NCBI RefSeq assembly: GCF_001467535.1
Contig: NZ_LNZC01000012.1
Location: 421,758-485,757 of the forward strand
DNA: 64,000 nucleotides
DNA from: Legionella worsleiensis
GTDB lineage: Bacteria; Pseudomonadota; Gammaproteobacteria; Legionellales; Legionellaceae
Direction: 5' to 3'
Below, one piece after another: positions 19,671 through 30,528 of this stretch. The translations under genes were made by a program, and so were the position numbers. Position 1 is the first letter of the stretch, and every line of letters begins with the position of its first letter. The notes below the pieces were generated by a model. It did no database searches, had not been told where the DNA came from, and worked only from the letters and a program-made list of their open reading frames with translations.

Positions 19671-19990
19671 AAAGCCTTCCAGGCCACTGTTTTGTTTAAT
19701 AATAGTACCAGTTGTATTAATTAGCCAGTTGCTTCTCAATTTTACTTACCGACTTAACTTTGCGTGATAAAAACAGAGTGCTATACTTGGCTTGCATGTA
19801 TTGAAATTTAGCCGTTCTAAATTGTACTATCGTCACTTATTTGGTAGTTATGCCAAAAAGTTAGTCTGGTAGTAATGCAGTTATCAGGATAAAAATCATC
19901 GCTATGGATGAAGATGAGAATAGGCTTATTCGAGTTGTATTCGGGAAGGTGCTATATTTACAACATTTTCTAATGAGGAAGAAATCAACA
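19671..19990. other. Intergenic region between the HDOD gene and sdhC
   Basis: About 320 bases that hold the divergent promoters. One possible sigma-70 promoter for sdhC is TTGCGT (19760-19765) with TATACT (19782-19787), a 16-base spacer; it would leave a leader of about 200 bases. I see no clear operator, RNA gene or repeat in it. Confidence 0.35.
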
Positions 19991-20365
19991 GTGAACAAGA
20001 AGAGACCGGTTAATCTTGATTTAGGTACTTTAAAATTCCCTCCTATGGCGATTTCGTCCATATTGCATAGGATTTCTGGAGTACTGTTATTTATTTTATT
20101 GCCTATCATGCTATACATTCTGGGGCTTTCTCTTCAATCTGAAGAATCCTTTATCCAAATGAAAAGCATGATTTCAAGCCCTTTTTATAAACTGGTATTG
20201 TGGGCATTTAGCGCATCGCTGGCCTATCATATTCTGGCAGGCATTCGACACATAATAATGGATATGGGATTTGGTGAGCACCTGGAATCAAGTCGACGTA
20301 CTTCCATTATGGTGATCATTCTTTCGGTTATTTTGACAATTATTCTAGGAATCTGGATATGGTAA
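19991..20365 (+). CDS. sdhC: Succinate dehydrogenase cytochrome b556 subunit
   Basis: Membrane anchor of complex II. The family opening KKRPVNLDLGTLKFPPMAI and SILHRISGV (with heme/quinone-site Ser and Arg) are evident. Three hydrophobic segments follow, and HILAGIRHIIMD holds the likely heme-ligand histidine region. The GTG at 19991 has GAGGAAG at suitable spacing and gives 124 residues, near the E. coli length of 129; upstream in-frame ATGs (19904, 19973) lack ribosome-binding sites. It overlaps sdhD by seven bases. Confidence 0.95.
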   Translation: MNKKRPVNLDLGTLKFPPMAISSILHRISGVLLFILLPIMLYILGLSLQSEESFIQMKSMISSPFYKLVLWAFSASLAYHILAGIRHIIMDMGFGEHLESSRRTSIMVIILSVILTIILGIWIW

Positions 20366-20706
20366 CTAATGTCACGAGTTTAACAGGTAATGGCTTAAAA
20401 GATTGGTTGATTCAACGAGTGACCGCAGTTTATTTTGCGGCGTATTCCTTATTTATATTTGCTTTTTTAATCACACACCCTGATTTGACTTTTGAACAAT
20501 GGCATTTGTTGTTCAGCAATATAGTGTTTCAAATAGCGACTGCGATTGGATTGCTGGCATTGTCATTGCATGCCTGGATCGGTATTTGGACCGTTACAAC
20601 AGACTACATGAAATGTACTGTGATCCGTTTGGCGGTACAAATGGTAGTCGTTCTTTGGCTCCTTAGTCAGTTTATTTGGGGCTTAATGATTGTTTGGGGA
20701 CAATAA
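20359..20706 (+). CDS. sdhD: Succinate dehydrogenase membrane anchor subunit
   Basis: Second anchor of complex II, 115 residues with three membrane segments. The stretch [20 protein letters not shown] matches the SdhD opening, and [14 protein letters not shown] contains the histidine and the Asp-Tyr pair associated with heme and quinone binding. It overlaps sdhC by seven bases and is followed directly by sdhA (two bases between stop and ATG). Confidence 0.95.
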   Translation: MVTNVTSLTGNGLKDWLIQRVTAVYFAAYSLFIFAFLITHPDLTFEQWHLLFSNIVFQIATAIGLLALSLHAWIGIWTVTTDYMKCTVIRLAVQMVVVLWLLSQFIWGLMIVWGQ

Positions 20707-20708
20707 GC

Positions 20709-22478
20709 ATGGCAATTCCACGTAATAAATTCGATGCAGTAATTATTGGCGCTGGTGGGGCAGGTATGCGAGCCGCTCTCCAGCTGGCAAATTCAGGATT
20801 AAAAGTAGCGCTGCTCTCCAAGGTTTTCCCTACACGTTCTCATACTGTTTCAGCGCAGGGAGGAATAACTGTTGCTTTGGGTAACTCACATCCGGATGAT
20901 TGGCGTTGGCACATGTACGATACGGTTAAGGGCGCTGATTATATAGGCGATCAGGATTGTATCGAGTATCTGTGCAAAACAGGTCCTGAAGCAGTATACG
21001 AACTGGAACACATGGGTTTGCCTTTCTCACGAATGGATAGTGGTAAAATTTATCAACGTCAGTTTGGTGGTCAGTCTAAAAATTTTGGCGGCGAACAGGC
21101 TGCACGAACGGCTGCCGCAGCAGACAGAACCGGTCATGCACTGCTGCATACTTTATACCAGCAAAACCTCAAAGCAAAAACTCACGTATTTAGCGAATGG
21201 TACGCTCTGGATTTTGTTAAAGATTCGCATGGGCGTATTGCCGGCGTCACCGCCATGAATATTGAATCTGGTGAAGTCGTATTTTTTCAGACTCGAGTTT
21301 GCATCCTTGCAACGGGTGGCGCAGGGCGCATTTATCAATCAACAACAAATGCCTACATTAATACCGGTGATGGATTTGGAATGGCGCTCAGAGCTGGAAT
21401 CCCACTGCAAGATATGGAAATGTGGCAATTTCATCCTACCGGAATAGCTGGGGCTGGTACCTTGGTTACTGAAGGTTGCCGAGGTGAAGGCGGATATCTG
21501 ATCAACAAAGACGGAGAGCGCTTCATGGAGCGTTACGCTCCGCGCGTAAAAGATTTGGCCTCACGTGACGTGGTTGCCCGGTCTATGGCTCTGGAAATTC
21601 GTGCCGGTAAGGGCTTTGATCCCAAGGGTGTTGATCACGTCAAGTTAAAACTGGATCACCTTGGCGCCGATTTGATTAAATCAAGATTGCCTGGTATCCG
21701 TGAGTTATCCATGAAATTTGCTGGTGTGGATCCCATATTGGAACCCATCCCGGTTGTGCCTACCTGCCATTACAGTATGGGCGGAATACCGACCAACATG
21801 CACGGTCAGGTAATCACTAAAACCAATGGTACCGAACATTTGGTTGAAGGCTTGTATGCCGTAGGAGAGTGCGCCTGCGTTTCTGTTCATGGAGCCAATA
21901 GACTTGGTGGTAATTCATTACTGGATCTTGTGGTGTTTGGAAGGGCTGCGGGTATACATGTTGAAGAACTATGGCAATCGAATCAATTGCCCGATATGCC
22001 TTACATTAGCGAAGACGATATTGCCGCTTCTTTGGTGCGATATAACCGTTGGGAAGAGTCTAAAGAGGGTGAAAGCCCTGCGAAAATTCGTGATGAAATG
22101 CAACGTGTTATGCAGGAAGATTTTGGGGTGTTTCGAACTGGCGAAGTGATGGCTTCGGGATTAAAACGGTTACAGGCACTTCGTGAACGGCTGGCTCATG
22201 CGAAACTGGATGATAAAAGCCATGTGTTCAATACCGAACGAGTTACTGCTCTGGAGTTGGATAACCTTATGGCTACTGCTTACGCAACAGCCCAATCGGC
22301 GATTGCTCGAACAGAAAGCAGAGGAGCACACAGTCGGGAGGACTATCCCGCTCGTGACGATGCGAACTGGATAAAACACACGCTGTATTTTGAGGAAGGT
22401 GAGGTGCTTGATTATCGTCCGGTGAATACATCACCCAAATACATCGAGCCCTTTGAGCCCAAAGAACGTGTTTATTAA
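20709..22478 (+). CDS. sdhA: Succinate dehydrogenase flavoprotein subunit
   Basis: Catalytic subunit that oxidises succinate to fumarate, 589 residues. FAD-binding [12 protein letters not shown] is near residue 13. His45 in [11 protein letters not shown] is the covalent FAD attachment site. The substrate and proton-path motifs, including HPTG and [10 protein letters not shown], are intact, as is [14 protein letters not shown] near residue 390. An ATG at 20709 is chosen; the longer open frame from 20676 overlaps sdhD coding sequence. Confidence 0.98.
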   Translation: MAIPRNKFDAVIIGAGGAGMRAALQLANSGLKVALLSKVFPTRSHTVSAQGGITVALGNSHPDDWRWHMYDTVKGADYIGDQDCIEYLCKTGPEAVYELEHMGLPFSRMDSGKIYQRQFGGQSKNFGGEQAARTAAAADRTGHALLHTLYQQNLKAKTHVFSEWYALDFVKDSHGRIAGVTAMNIESGEVVFFQTRVCILATGGAGRIYQSTTNAYINTGDGFGMALRAGIPLQDMEMWQFHPTGIAGAGTLVTEGCRGEGGYLINKDGERFMERYAPRVKDLASRDVVARSMALEIRAGKGFDPKGVDHVKLKLDHLGADLIKSRLPGIRELSMKFAGVDPILEPIPVVPTCHYSMGGIPTNMHGQVITKTNGTEHLVEGLYAVGECACVSVHGANRLGGNSLLDLVVFGRAAGIHVEELWQSNQLPDMPYISEDDIAASLVRYNRWEESKEGESPAKIRDEMQRVMQEDFGVFRTGEVMASGLKRLQALRERLAHAKLDDKSHVFNTERVTALELDNLMATAYATAQSAIARTESRGAHSREDYPARDDANWIKHTLYFEEGEVLDYRPVNTSPKYIEPFEPKERVY

Positions 22479-22490
22479 AGAGGATATATA

Positions 22491-23213
22491 ATGACTGATA
22501 GTAGAAATGTGACCCTGTCGATATATCGTTATAATCCCGAGGTGGATGACAAACCTTATATGAAAGATTATGAGATAGAGATCCCTGTTAAAAGTGATCC
22601 TATGGTTCTTACTTTGCTCGAACGATTAAAAGCAGAACAGGACCCATCCATCACGTACAGACGCTCTTGTCGAGAAGGGGTCTGCGGTTCTGATGGCATG
22701 AATATTAACGGAACTAATGGTCTTGCCTGTATAACTCACTTATCTCAGCTGAATACGGATAAAATAGTCATCCGTCCTTTACCTGGATTTCCGGTTATAC
22801 GTGATTTGGCGGTTGATATGAGCCAGTTCTATCAACAATACGAACGTATAGAGCCTTATTTGCAGAATGATGAAGTAGCACCTGCTCAGGAACGTTTGCA
22901 GTCTCCCGAAGAAAGAGCACAACTCGATGGACTGTATGAATGTATTTTATGCGCTTGCTGTACCAGCTCTTGCCCATCGTTCTGGTGGAATCCTGATAAA
23001 TTTGTCGGCCCGGCAGGACTTTTACAGGCCAGACGATTTCTAGCGGACAGCCGTGATACAGCAACGCAACATCGATTGGATAAGTTACAGGATCCATTTA
23101 GCGTATTTCGTTGCAGGACTATTATGAATTGCACCAACGTGTGCCCGAAGGGACTCAATCCATCGCAAGCGATTGCTAAAATTCGCACGCAAATGCTGAC
23201 ACAGGAAACATGA
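22491..23213 (+). CDS. sdhB: Succinate dehydrogenase iron-sulfur subunit
   Basis: Electron-transfer subunit of complex II, 240 residues. The [2Fe-2S] ligands are in CREGVCGSDGMNINGTNGLAC (given here as one 21-residue region at about residues 57-77: three Cys plus one), the [4Fe-4S] site in CILCACCTSSCP, and the [3Fe-4S] site in CRTIMNCTNVCPKGLNP. It starts 12 bases after sdhA. A GC-rich hairpin follows before sucA. Confidence 0.98.
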   Translation: MTDSRNVTLSIYRYNPEVDDKPYMKDYEIEIPVKSDPMVLTLLERLKAEQDPSITYRRSCREGVCGSDGMNINGTNGLACITHLSQLNTDKIVIRPLPGFPVIRDLAVDMSQFYQQYERIEPYLQNDEVAPAQERLQSPEERAQLDGLYECILCACCTSSCPSFWWNPDKFVGPAGLLQARRFLADSRDTATQHRLDKLQDPFSVFRCRTIMNCTNVCPKGLNPSQAIAKIRTQMLTQET

Positions 23214-23279
23214 TTTAAAAATCAACTCGTACTTGTTTGACCAATACTTGTTACTTTAAACAGTAGTATTCCCTTTCAG

Positions 23280-23311
23280 TGCGGGCCTGGAGCTTAAACC
23301 CAGGCCCCGCA
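23280..23311 (+). other. Intercistronic hairpin between sdhB and sucA
   Basis: GGGCCTGG (23283-23290) pairs with CCAGGCCC (23299-23306) around an eight- to nine-base loop, and flanking GCG/CGC may extend it. No T-run follows, so it is more likely an RNA-stability or processing element than a terminator. Confidence 0.55.
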
Positions 23312-23359
23312 TGAAGCAGGCGGGTTAAACAAGACTGCGTAAACCCTTTGGAGAGAACA

Positions 23360-26170
23360 ATGAGCAGTTCCTATCTGCAAAATGAATGGGCTTCTTCCTT
23401 TTTATCTGGCGGAAGTATGGCGTATGTCGATAGTCTTTATGAGGATTATCTTGCTGATCCAGACTCGGTATCTGCTGATTGGCAAGCCGTGTTTAGCGCA
23501 TTACCTAAAACTAATGGTGCAGATAAAGACGTATCCCATAAAGCCATACGTGAATATTTCTTGGAAAATGCTGATAAGAAAGTCACTCATGTTGTTCAGT
23601 CAGCAGATAGCCAACAATATCAGGTTGCCAATTTAATCAATGATTTCAGAGCATTGGGGCATCTTGCTGCTGATCTGGATCCGCTGGGAATGGCCGAGAG
23701 GGTTCATGTTTCCCGCTTGGAATTAGCCTATCATCATCTGGCTGACGCAGATAAAAATCGCTCCTTTTTTGCCGGTACGAGTTTCAACGGGCCTGAAATG
23801 CAGCTATCTGAGCTTTATAAGGCTTTAAAAGACACGTATTGCCGAACCATCGGAATTGAGTACATGCACATTTCCGACGCAGAAGAAATTGCCTGGTTAC
23901 AGCAGCGCATGGAGTCCGTACGTGGCCGCCCTGATTTTAATTCCGAGAAAAAGGTTCAAATTTTAAAAGATTTAATTGCTGCCGATGGTTTAGAGCGTTA
24001 TCTGGGTACCCGTTATGTTGGTCAGAAACGCTTTTCGCTGGAAGGTGGTGACTCTTTGATTCCCATGATGAAAGAGATCATCAATAATGCGGGTCGGGAT
24101 GGCGTAAAGGAAGTTGTCATCGGTATGGCGCACAGAGGACGACTAAACGTACTGGTAAATGTTCTGGGGAAAGAGCCAGGACAATTATTCCAGGAATTTG
24201 AAGGAAAAGTGAAGTACGAGCGAACTGGCGATGTGAAATATCACCTTGGATTTTCTTCTGATATTAAAACGGAATCTGGTGCGATTTTACATTTGGCGCT
24301 TGCATTTAATCCCTCACATTTGGAAATTATCGGCCCTGTTGTTGAAGGTTCTGTTCGTTCCCGACTAGAGCGCCGTAAAGACCTGTTGAAAAAAGACACC
24401 GTAGTTCCTGTAGTCCTGCACGGTGATGCCGCTTTTGCCGGTCAAGGTGTGGTGATGGAAACATTTAACTTTTCTCAGGCCAGAGGGTACTCAACTGGTG
24501 GAACCATCCATATAGTTATCAATAATCAGGTTGGATTTACTACCAGTAATCCATTAGATGCTCGTTCTACCTTATACTGTACTGACGTGGCAAAAATGGT
24601 TCAGGCTCCGGTTCTGCACGTTAATGGCGATGATCCGGAAGCAGTTGTTTTTGCAACTCAACTCGCCTTTGATTACCGAATGAAATTCAAACGAGATGTG
24701 GTGATTGATTTAGTCTGTTACCGACGTAATGGGCACAATGAAGCAGATGAACCTGCCGTGACTCAACCTACAATGTATAAAAAAATTAAATCCTTGCGTC
24801 CATTACGCGAGATTTATGCCGATCAATTAATCAGTTCTGGCATACTATCCAAAAATGATGTGGATAAATTTGTTGACGCATACAGGGAACGCCTGGATCA
24901 AGGGAAATCGGTTGTTGATCTTGTTCATGAAGACTATGAGGGTAAATATTCCATAGACTGGTCTCCTTACATTAACGCTAAATGGACTGATAAAGCCAAG
25001 ACAACGATAAGTAAAACTGAGTTAAAGGAGCTGACCAGGAAGCTAAGTGTTATTCCTGAAGGATTTGCATTGCATCCTGTTGTCCAACGCTTGTTGGCTG
25101 AACGTGAAAAGATGTCGCATGGCGAGATTCCTATGAATTGGGGCTATGCCGAAACCATGGCTTATGCCAGCTTATTAAAAGACGGGTACGGCGTCAGATT
25201 ATCCGGTCAGGACTGTGGACGGGGTACCTTCGCTCATCGACATGCGGTATTACATGACGCAGAAACTGGCGAGGTATTTATCCCTCTGGAACAAATATCC
25301 TCGGAGACCAAACGATCATTTACTGTTATCGATTCAGTCTTGTCTGAAGAAGCGGTACTTGCTTTTGAATACGGTTTTGCTTCATCAGAACCATCTCATT
25401 TGGTTATTTGGGAAGCTCAGTTCGGCGATTTTGCCAATGGAGCGCAGGTGGTAATCGATCAGTTTATCAGCTCTGGAGAACAAAAATGGGGGCGTTTGTG
25501 CGGACTGGTTATGATGTTGCCCCATGGTTATGAAGGGCAGGGACCAGAGCATTCATCAGCTCGTTTGGAACGCTACATGCAACTTTGTGCTCAGCACAAC
25601 ATGCAGGTGTGTACGCCAACTACGCCAGCGCAGATATTTCATTTATTGCGCAGACAAGTGATCCGTAACTTTAGAAAACCCTTGATTATTATGACTCCCA
25701 AGAGTTTGTTACGTCATAAGTTGGCTGTTTCTCCCCTGGATGATTTAACCAATGGCAAGTTCTACACTGTTATCCCGGAAATTGATGAATTGCAGGCTGC
25801 CAAGGTAACTAAAGTGGTGTTGTGTTGCGGTAAGGTTTATTATGACTTATTGCAAATGCGACGAGATAAAAAACTGAATCATATCGCTATAGTGCGCATT
25901 GAACAGCTTTATCCGTTTCCCAAGAAGGCTTTAATAGCCGAGTTGGAAAAATACCCACATGCTAATGAAGTCATATGGTGTCAGGAAGAGCCCCAAAATC
26001 AGGGCGTCTGGTTTTCTTCCCAGCACAATATGCGCGATTGCCTGCGCCCAGAGCAGTCATTATTTTATGCAGGTAGAGAATTTGCTGCTGCTCCTGCGGT
26101 GGGCAGTCCTGCATTGCATGCGCAACAACAGCTTGCCTTGGTTGAGCAAGCGTTATTAGGTAATAAATAG
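23360..26170 (+). CDS. sucA: 2-oxoglutarate dehydrogenase E1 component
   Basis: Thiamine-diphosphate enzyme that decarboxylates 2-oxoglutarate and passes the succinyl group to SucB. The 936-residue length is typical. Visible family blocks are the N-terminal SYLQNEWASSFLSGGSMAY, GMAHRGRLNVL, the ThDP-binding region HGDAAFAGQGVVMET to NNQVGFTT, and MLPHGYEGQGPEHSSARLER (parts). GGAGAG at 23350-23355 supports the ATG at 23360. It follows sdhB by 146 bases, as in the E. coli sdhCDAB-sucABCD cluster. Confidence 0.98.
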   Translation: MSSSYLQNEWASSFLSGGSMAYVDSLYEDYLADPDSVSADWQAVFSALPKTNGADKDVSHKAIREYFLENADKKVTHVVQSADSQQYQVANLINDFRALGHLAADLDPLGMAERVHVSRLELAYHHLADADKNRSFFAGTSFNGPEMQLSELYKALKDTYCRTIGIEYMHISDAEEIAWLQQRMESVRGRPDFNSEKKVQILKDLIAADGLERYLGTRYVGQKRFSLEGGDSLIPMMKEIINNAGRDGVKEVVIGMAHRGRLNVLVNVLGKEPGQLFQEFEGKVKYERTGDVKYHLGFSSDIKTESGAILHLALAFNPSHLEIIGPVVEGSVRSRLERRKDLLKKDTVVPVVLHGDAAFAGQGVVMETFNFSQARGYSTGGTIHIVINNQVGFTTSNPLDARSTLYCTDVAKMVQAPVLHVNGDDPEAVVFATQLAFDYRMKFKRDVVIDLVCYRRNGHNEADEPAVTQPTMYKKIKSLRPLREIYADQLISSGILSKNDVDKFVDAYRERLDQGKSVVDLVHEDYEGKYSIDWSPYINAKWTDKAKTTISKTELKELTRKLSVIPEGFALHPVVQRLLAEREKMSHGEIPMNWGYAETMAYASLLKDGYGVRLSGQDCGRGTFAHRHAVLHDAETGEVFIPLEQISSETKRSFTVIDSVLSEEAVLAFEYGFASSEPSHLVIWEAQFGDFANGAQVVIDQFISSGEQKWGRLCGLVMMLPHGYEGQGPEHSSARLERYMQLCAQHNMQVCTPTTPAQIFHLLRRQVIRNFRKPLIIMTPKSLLRHKLAVSPLDDLTNGKFYTVIPEIDELQAAKVTKVVLCCGKVYYDLLQMRRDKKLNHIAIVRIEQLYPFPKKALIAELEKYPHANEVIWCQEEPQNQGVWFSSQHNMRDCLRPEQSLFYAGREFAAAPAVGSPALHAQQQLALVEQALLGNK

Positions 26171-26202
26171 GTTTAAACACTATAAAATGAGAAGGTATAA
26201 CC

Positions 26203-27408
26203 ATGTCTATTGAAGTCAAAGTACCTGTTCTACCCGAGTCTGTAGCTGATGCAACGGTAGCTGCATGGCATAAAAAAGTCGGTGACCAAGTCGCTCGTGA
26301 TGAAAATCTGGTGGATCTGGAGACAGATAAAGTAGTTCTTGAAGTTCCTGCTCCTGCAGATGGTGTGCTCACTGAGATAGTGTTTCAGGTGGGTGATACA
26401 GTCGGATCAGGTCAATTGCTTGCAAAAATAACTTCTGGTGCAACTCCGGCAGCTGTTGCACCGGTGCAAGAGCAGCAGGTTTCTGCTAATGAACCCGTTA
26501 GTGCCCACGAAGATAAATCGACCAGTCCTGTTGTGCGCCGTATGATGGCGGAACATGATTTGCAGCCAGGTCAAATTCAAGGAACTGGTAAAGACGGGCG
26601 GATTACTAAAGAAGATGTTCTTGCGTATATCGAGTCCAAAAGAGGGCAATCAGCGCAATCTACTGAATCACCCAAAGTACAAACCGTAGCTGTTGCTCCT
26701 ATGGGTGCTCGAGAAGAACGGCGTGTTCCCATGACCCGTTTACGAGCCAAGATTGCCGAGCGTTTGTTAGAGGCTCAGCATAATGCGGCCATGTTAACTA
26801 CTTTTAACGAGGTAAATCTAAAAGCCGTAATGGATATGCGTGCTCAATACAAAGATAATTTTGAGAAAAAGCATGGGGTAAAATTGGGCTTTATGTCATT
26901 TTTTACTAAAGCGGTAGTTGAATCGTTGAAGAGATTTCCAGCGGTAAACGCCTCCATAGATGGTCAAGACGTTGTTTATCATGGTTTTTATGATGTAGGA
27001 ATCGCTGTATCTACAGAGAGAGGATTAGTTGTTCCGGTGATTCGAGATGCGGATCAGCTGAGTATGGCCGAAATTGAACTGGCGATTAATGATGCGGCAA
27101 CAAAAGCCAGGCAAGGTAAATTATCCATGGAAGAGATGCAAGGCGGAACGTTTACTATAACCAATGGTGGTGTATTCGGTTCTTTACTTGCGACCCCAAT
27201 TATCAACCCACCCCAGACTGGTATTTTGGGAATGCATAAGATTGAGGATAGGCCTGTAGTCGAAAAAGGACAAATTGTTATTCGTCCTATGATGTATGTC
27301 GCTTTATCTTACGATCACCGTTTGATTGATGGGAAGGATTCGGTTCAGTTTTTAGTAAGTGTTAAAGAGTTGCTGGAAGATCCTGCTCGTCTTTTACTTA
27401 ATGTCTAA
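26203..27408 (+). CDS. sucB: Dihydrolipoyl succinyltransferase E2 component
   Basis: Core enzyme of the 2-oxoglutarate dehydrogenase complex, 401 residues. Domains in order: lipoyl domain (residues 1-75; Lys43 in [11 protein letters not shown] carries lipoate), a flexible linker, peripheral-subunit-binding domain ([13 protein letters not shown], about 105-140), then the acyltransferase domain ending in [11 protein letters not shown], which holds the catalytic His and Asp. The E3 subunit gene (lpd) is not in this cluster, so E3 must come from elsewhere. Confidence 0.98.
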   Translation: MSIEVKVPVLPESVADATVAAWHKKVGDQVARDENLVDLETDKVVLEVPAPADGVLTEIVFQVGDTVGSGQLLAKITSGATPAAVAPVQEQQVSANEPVSAHEDKSTSPVVRRMMAEHDLQPGQIQGTGKDGRITKEDVLAYIESKRGQSAQSTESPKVQTVAVAPMGAREERRVPMTRLRAKIAERLLEAQHNAAMLTTFNEVNLKAVMDMRAQYKDNFEKKHGVKLGFMSFFTKAVVESLKRFPAVNASIDGQDVVYHGFYDVGIAVSTERGLVVPVIRDADQLSMAEIELAINDAATKARQGKLSMEEMQGGTFTITNGGVFGSLLATPIINPPQTGILGMHKIEDRPVVEKGQIVIRPMMYVALSYDHRLIDGKDSVQFLVSVKELLEDPARLLLNV

Positions 27409-27427
27409 CATGCACACTTAACAGCTT

Positions 27428-27454
27428 AACCCGTGTAGACGGGTTTTGCTTTTT
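27428..27454 (+). terminator. Hairpin after sucB, possible partial terminator
   Basis: AACCCGT (27428-27434) pairs with ACGGGTT (27439-27445) around GTAG, followed by TTGCTTTTT. It could lower read-through into sucC, or only mark the boundary between the sucAB and sucCD messages. Confidence 0.6.
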
Positions 27455-27471
27455 ATAGAAAGGTAATTACA

Positions 27472-28632
27472 ATGAATTTACATGAATATCAGGCCAAGCA
27501 ATTATTCGCAAGTTATAATTTACCCGTTCCTCGTGGTGAGGTGGCTTATAATGTTGAAGATGCGTTACAGGTTGCATCTCAACTCTCTACACCGAGATGG
27601 GTCGTTAAGGCTCAGGTACATGCTGGTGGACGAGGTAAAGCGGGTGGTGTGAAACTGGTTTCAACCAAAGATGAGCTGGCAGCAGTGGCCAAGTCTTTGT
27701 TAGGTACTCACCTGGTGACTTATCAGACTGATGCTAAAGGACAGCCTGTTAATTCAGTACTTGTTGAAGAAACCTGTGATATCGCAAGAGAGCTGTATCT
27801 TGGTGCCGTAGTTGACAGAGCAACCCGCCGTGTCGTGATTATGGCTTCTACAGAGGGTGGCGTTGAAATTGAAAAAGTGGCTGAAGAAACACCAGAAAAA
27901 ATTGTAAAAATTGTTGTCGATCCATTAGTTGGCGTTATGCCCTTTCAGTGTCGTGACACAGCGTTCAAATTAGGTTTAGCCGATGATCAGATCAAACAGT
28001 TTACCCACTTGATGATGGGATTAGGTAAAATGTTTGTCGAGTGCGACCTCAGTCTGCTTGAAATCAATCCGTTGGTTGTCACCAAAACAGGACAGTTAAT
28101 TTGCCTTGACGGGAAAATCAATATCGATGGTAATGCTCTTTACAGACAACCTAAATTGAAAAGCATGCGTGATGCCACTCAAGAAGATGAGCGAGAAAAC
28201 CGTGCCAGTGACTGGGAATTAAATTACATTCCACTGGATGGAACGATTGGATGTATGGTTAATGGTGCAGGACTGGCAATGGCAACCATGGATGTGATCA
28301 AATTGCATGGTGGCGAGCCAGCCAATTTCCTTGATGTTGGTGGTGGTGCGACTAAAGAGCGAGTCAGTGAAGCGTTAAAGATTATTTTATCTGATGACAA
28401 GGTAAAAGGTATATTAGTTAATATCTTTGGCGGAATAGTGCGTTGCGATCTGATTGCTGATGGTATTCTTGCCGCAGTGAAAGAAGTGGATGTAAAAATA
28501 CCTGTAGTTGTTCGCCTTGAGGGTAATAATGCGCAATTGGGTGCAGAGATTTTAAACAAGAGCGATCTGAATGTTATCGCTGCGACCAGTTTGACTGATG
28601 CAGCCAAGAAAATAGTAGCTGCTGTAGATTGA
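27472..28632 (+). CDS. sucC: Succinyl-CoA ligase (ADP-forming) beta subunit
   Basis: With SucD makes succinate, CoA and ATP from succinyl-CoA. The 386-residue protein opens [15 protein letters not shown] and has the ATP-grasp segment [16 protein letters not shown]. The C-terminal half has [20 protein letters not shown] (here [11 protein letters not shown]), and IFGGIVRCD, typical of SucC. AAAGG upstream supports the ATG. The next gene, sucD, is an unusual 183 bases away. Confidence 0.97.
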   Translation: MNLHEYQAKQLFASYNLPVPRGEVAYNVEDALQVASQLSTPRWVVKAQVHAGGRGKAGGVKLVSTKDELAAVAKSLLGTHLVTYQTDAKGQPVNSVLVEETCDIARELYLGAVVDRATRRVVIMASTEGGVEIEKVAEETPEKIVKIVVDPLVGVMPFQCRDTAFKLGLADDQIKQFTHLMMGLGKMFVECDLSLLEINPLVVTKTGQLICLDGKINIDGNALYRQPKLKSMRDATQEDERENRASDWELNYIPLDGTIGCMVNGAGLAMATMDVIKLHGGEPANFLDVGGGATKERVSEALKIILSDDKVKGILVNIFGGIVRCDLIADGILAAVKEVDVKIPVVVRLEGNNAQLGAEILNKSDLNVIAATSLTDAAKKIVAAVD

Positions 28633-28815
28633 TAAATAATCTGTATCAGGTTTAATACAATTTAGAGTTGCAGGATCAATAGAATCAAATGACGTTTCAT
28701 CGCCAGACGTGTTAAAAAGCGAAAAAAGCAGGATTAATGCGTATGGCGTTAAATCCCCGCAGTGTATTTGAGATAACTGTTGATTCGGCAACAACACAAA
28801 ATGAAGAGGTTAATA

Positions 28816-29691
28816 ATGAGTGTATTAGTGAATAAGCAAACCAAAGTGTTGTGCCAGGGGTTTACCGGCAAACAAGGAACTTATCATTCGGAACAAGCTC
28901 TTGCTTACGGTACTCAAATGGTGGGAGGGGTTACTCCAGGAAAAGGCGGGCAGCTTCATTTGGGTTTACCTGTATTCAATACCATGAGAGAAGCAGTAGA
29001 AGCAACAGGAGCGGATGCCAGCGTCATTTACGTTCCGGCTCCCTTTTGTAAGGATTCCATCCTGGAAGCTGCTGATGCAGGCATTAAATTGATTGTTTGC
29101 ATTACTGAGGGTGTTCCTGTCCTGGATATGTTGCAGGTAAAAGTGTATCTGGAAAACAATACCGATGCACGTTTGATAGGCCCCAACTGCCCGGGAATTA
29201 TCACCCCAGGTGAGTGTAAAATTGGTATTATGCCAGGCTCTATCCATTTACCGGGTAAAGTCGGAATTGTTTCTCGTTCCGGTACGTTGACTTATGAAGC
29301 AGTGAAACAAACTACAGATAAAGGTTTTGGACAAAGTACCTGTATAGGAATAGGTGGTGATCCCATTCCCGGAACTAATTTTATCGATGCGTTAGCTCTT
29401 TTTGAACAGGATCCTCAAACAGAAGCGATTATCATGGTTGGCGAAATTGGTGGATCTGCGGAAGAAGAAGCGGCTGAATACATCAAAGCTCATGTTCGTA
29501 AGCCAGTAGTGTCTTATATTGCAGGGGTAACAGCTCCCGCCGGTAAACGAATGGGACATGCTGGTGCGATTATTTCTGGTGGTAAAGGCACCGCAGCAGA
29601 GAAATATGCCGCTTTGGAAGCCGCAGGAGTAAGAACAGTACGTTCTCCTGCAGATTTAGGTGATGCCGTGGCTGAAGTCACTGGTTGGTAA
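28816..29691 (+). CDS. sucD: Succinyl-CoA ligase (ADP-forming) alpha subunit
   Basis: CoA-binding and phospho-histidine subunit, 291 residues. It opens [21 protein letters not shown] (CoA-binding Rossmann domain, here given as family opening), has [20 protein letters not shown], and [17 protein letters not shown] with the phosphorylated His. An ATG at 28816 with AAGAGGT upstream is preferred over a 12-codon extension from 28780. Confidence 0.97.
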   Translation: MSVLVNKQTKVLCQGFTGKQGTYHSEQALAYGTQMVGGVTPGKGGQLHLGLPVFNTMREAVEATGADASVIYVPAPFCKDSILEAADAGIKLIVCITEGVPVLDMLQVKVYLENNTDARLIGPNCPGIITPGECKIGIMPGSIHLPGKVGIVSRSGTLTYEAVKQTTDKGFGQSTCIGIGGDPIPGTNFIDALALFEQDPQTEAIIMVGEIGGSAEEEAAEYIKAHVRKPVVSYIAGVTAPAGKRMGHAGAIISGGKGTAAEKYAALEAAGVRTVRSPADLGDAVAEVTGW

Positions 29692-29702
29692 GGTCATGAA
29701 AT

Positions 29703-29724
29703 AGCAGCCTGAAGTCAGGCTGCT
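29703..29724 (+). terminator. Terminator-like hairpin after sucD
   Basis: AGCAGCCTG pairs with CAGGCTGCT around a four-base loop just 11 bases after the sucD stop, then GCCTGTTTATTGTT. It probably ends the sdh-suc transcripts, though the T-run is interrupted. Confidence 0.7.
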
Positions 29725-29877
29725 GCCTGTTTATTGTTAATTCCTCTTTAAAACGCTCTTTGCAGCAACGCATTGCATCTAATAGCAATTCATCAGAGCC
29801 TTATATTATTTTTCTTCTCTCGCAAAATGATGATTTCCAAGCGTATAATTGATGCATATCTACTTTCGGATTAGTGA

Positions 29878-30528
29878 ATGATGAGTGATTTTAGAAGTCT
29901 TGCAGATATCAGACGTGATTATGGTGAATTAAGTCTTAATGAGGAAACGGCTCAGCAAGAACCTGTAGCTCAGTTTAAACTTTGGTTTGAAGAAGTATTA
30001 CAGAATGAAAAAAATGATCCCACGGCAATGGTGCTGGCAACTGTTGATGAGAGAGGATTTCCTGATGCTCGAGTGGTGTTGTTAAAGGGATTAGACGAAG
30101 GTAATTTTGTGTTCTATACCAATTATCAAAGTGCTAAAGCAATGCAGATTAACAACAACCCATATGCTGCACTCAATTTTTATTGGCCTCAAATGGCCCG
30201 GCAGGTACGTGTACGAGGACGTGTAAAAAAAGTAAGCAAAGAGCAATCGGATGCTTATTTTTTATCCAGACCTGTTAAGAGTCAATTCAGTGCAGTAATA
30301 TCACCACAAAGCAAAGAAATATCAAATCGAGCTTCTTTAGAACAGGCATTAAACGAATTAATCCAGCGACATGGTCAGGCACCGGTGCTTCGGCCTGAAC
30401 ATTGGGGAGGATATATGGTCATTCCCGACGAAATTGAGTTTTGGCAAGGACGTGATAACAGATTGCATGACCGAATTCATTATTATCAAGAAGCCGGCCA
30501 ATGGGTGCGGAGAAGACTTGCCCCATAA
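29878..30528 (+). CDS. pdxH: Pyridoxamine/pyridoxine 5'-phosphate oxidase
   Basis: FMN enzyme that forms pyridoxal 5'-phosphate. The 216-residue sequence has the family blocks [64 protein letters not shown], and the C-terminal [16 protein letters not shown] and WVRRRLAP. Two adjacent ATGs (29878, 29881) could be the start. A TATAAT at 29844-29849 may be its -10 box. letE follows on the same strand after a 511-base gap. Confidence 0.97.
   Translation: MMSDFRSLADIRRDYGELSLNEETAQQEPVAQFKLWFEEVLQNEKNDPTAMVLATVDERGFPDARVVLLKGLDEGNFVFYTNYQSAKAMQINNNPYAALNFYWPQMARQVRVRGRVKKVSKEQSDAYFLSRPVKSQFSAVISPQSKEISNRASLEQALNELIQRHGQAPVLRPEHWGGYMVIPDEIEFWQGRDNRLHDRIHYYQEAGQWVRRRLAP

Noticed and set aside
28224..28607. 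127-codon minus-strand frame within sucC
   Set aside because: Antisense to a well-conserved housekeeping gene; composition follows the sense codons and no start signal is present.
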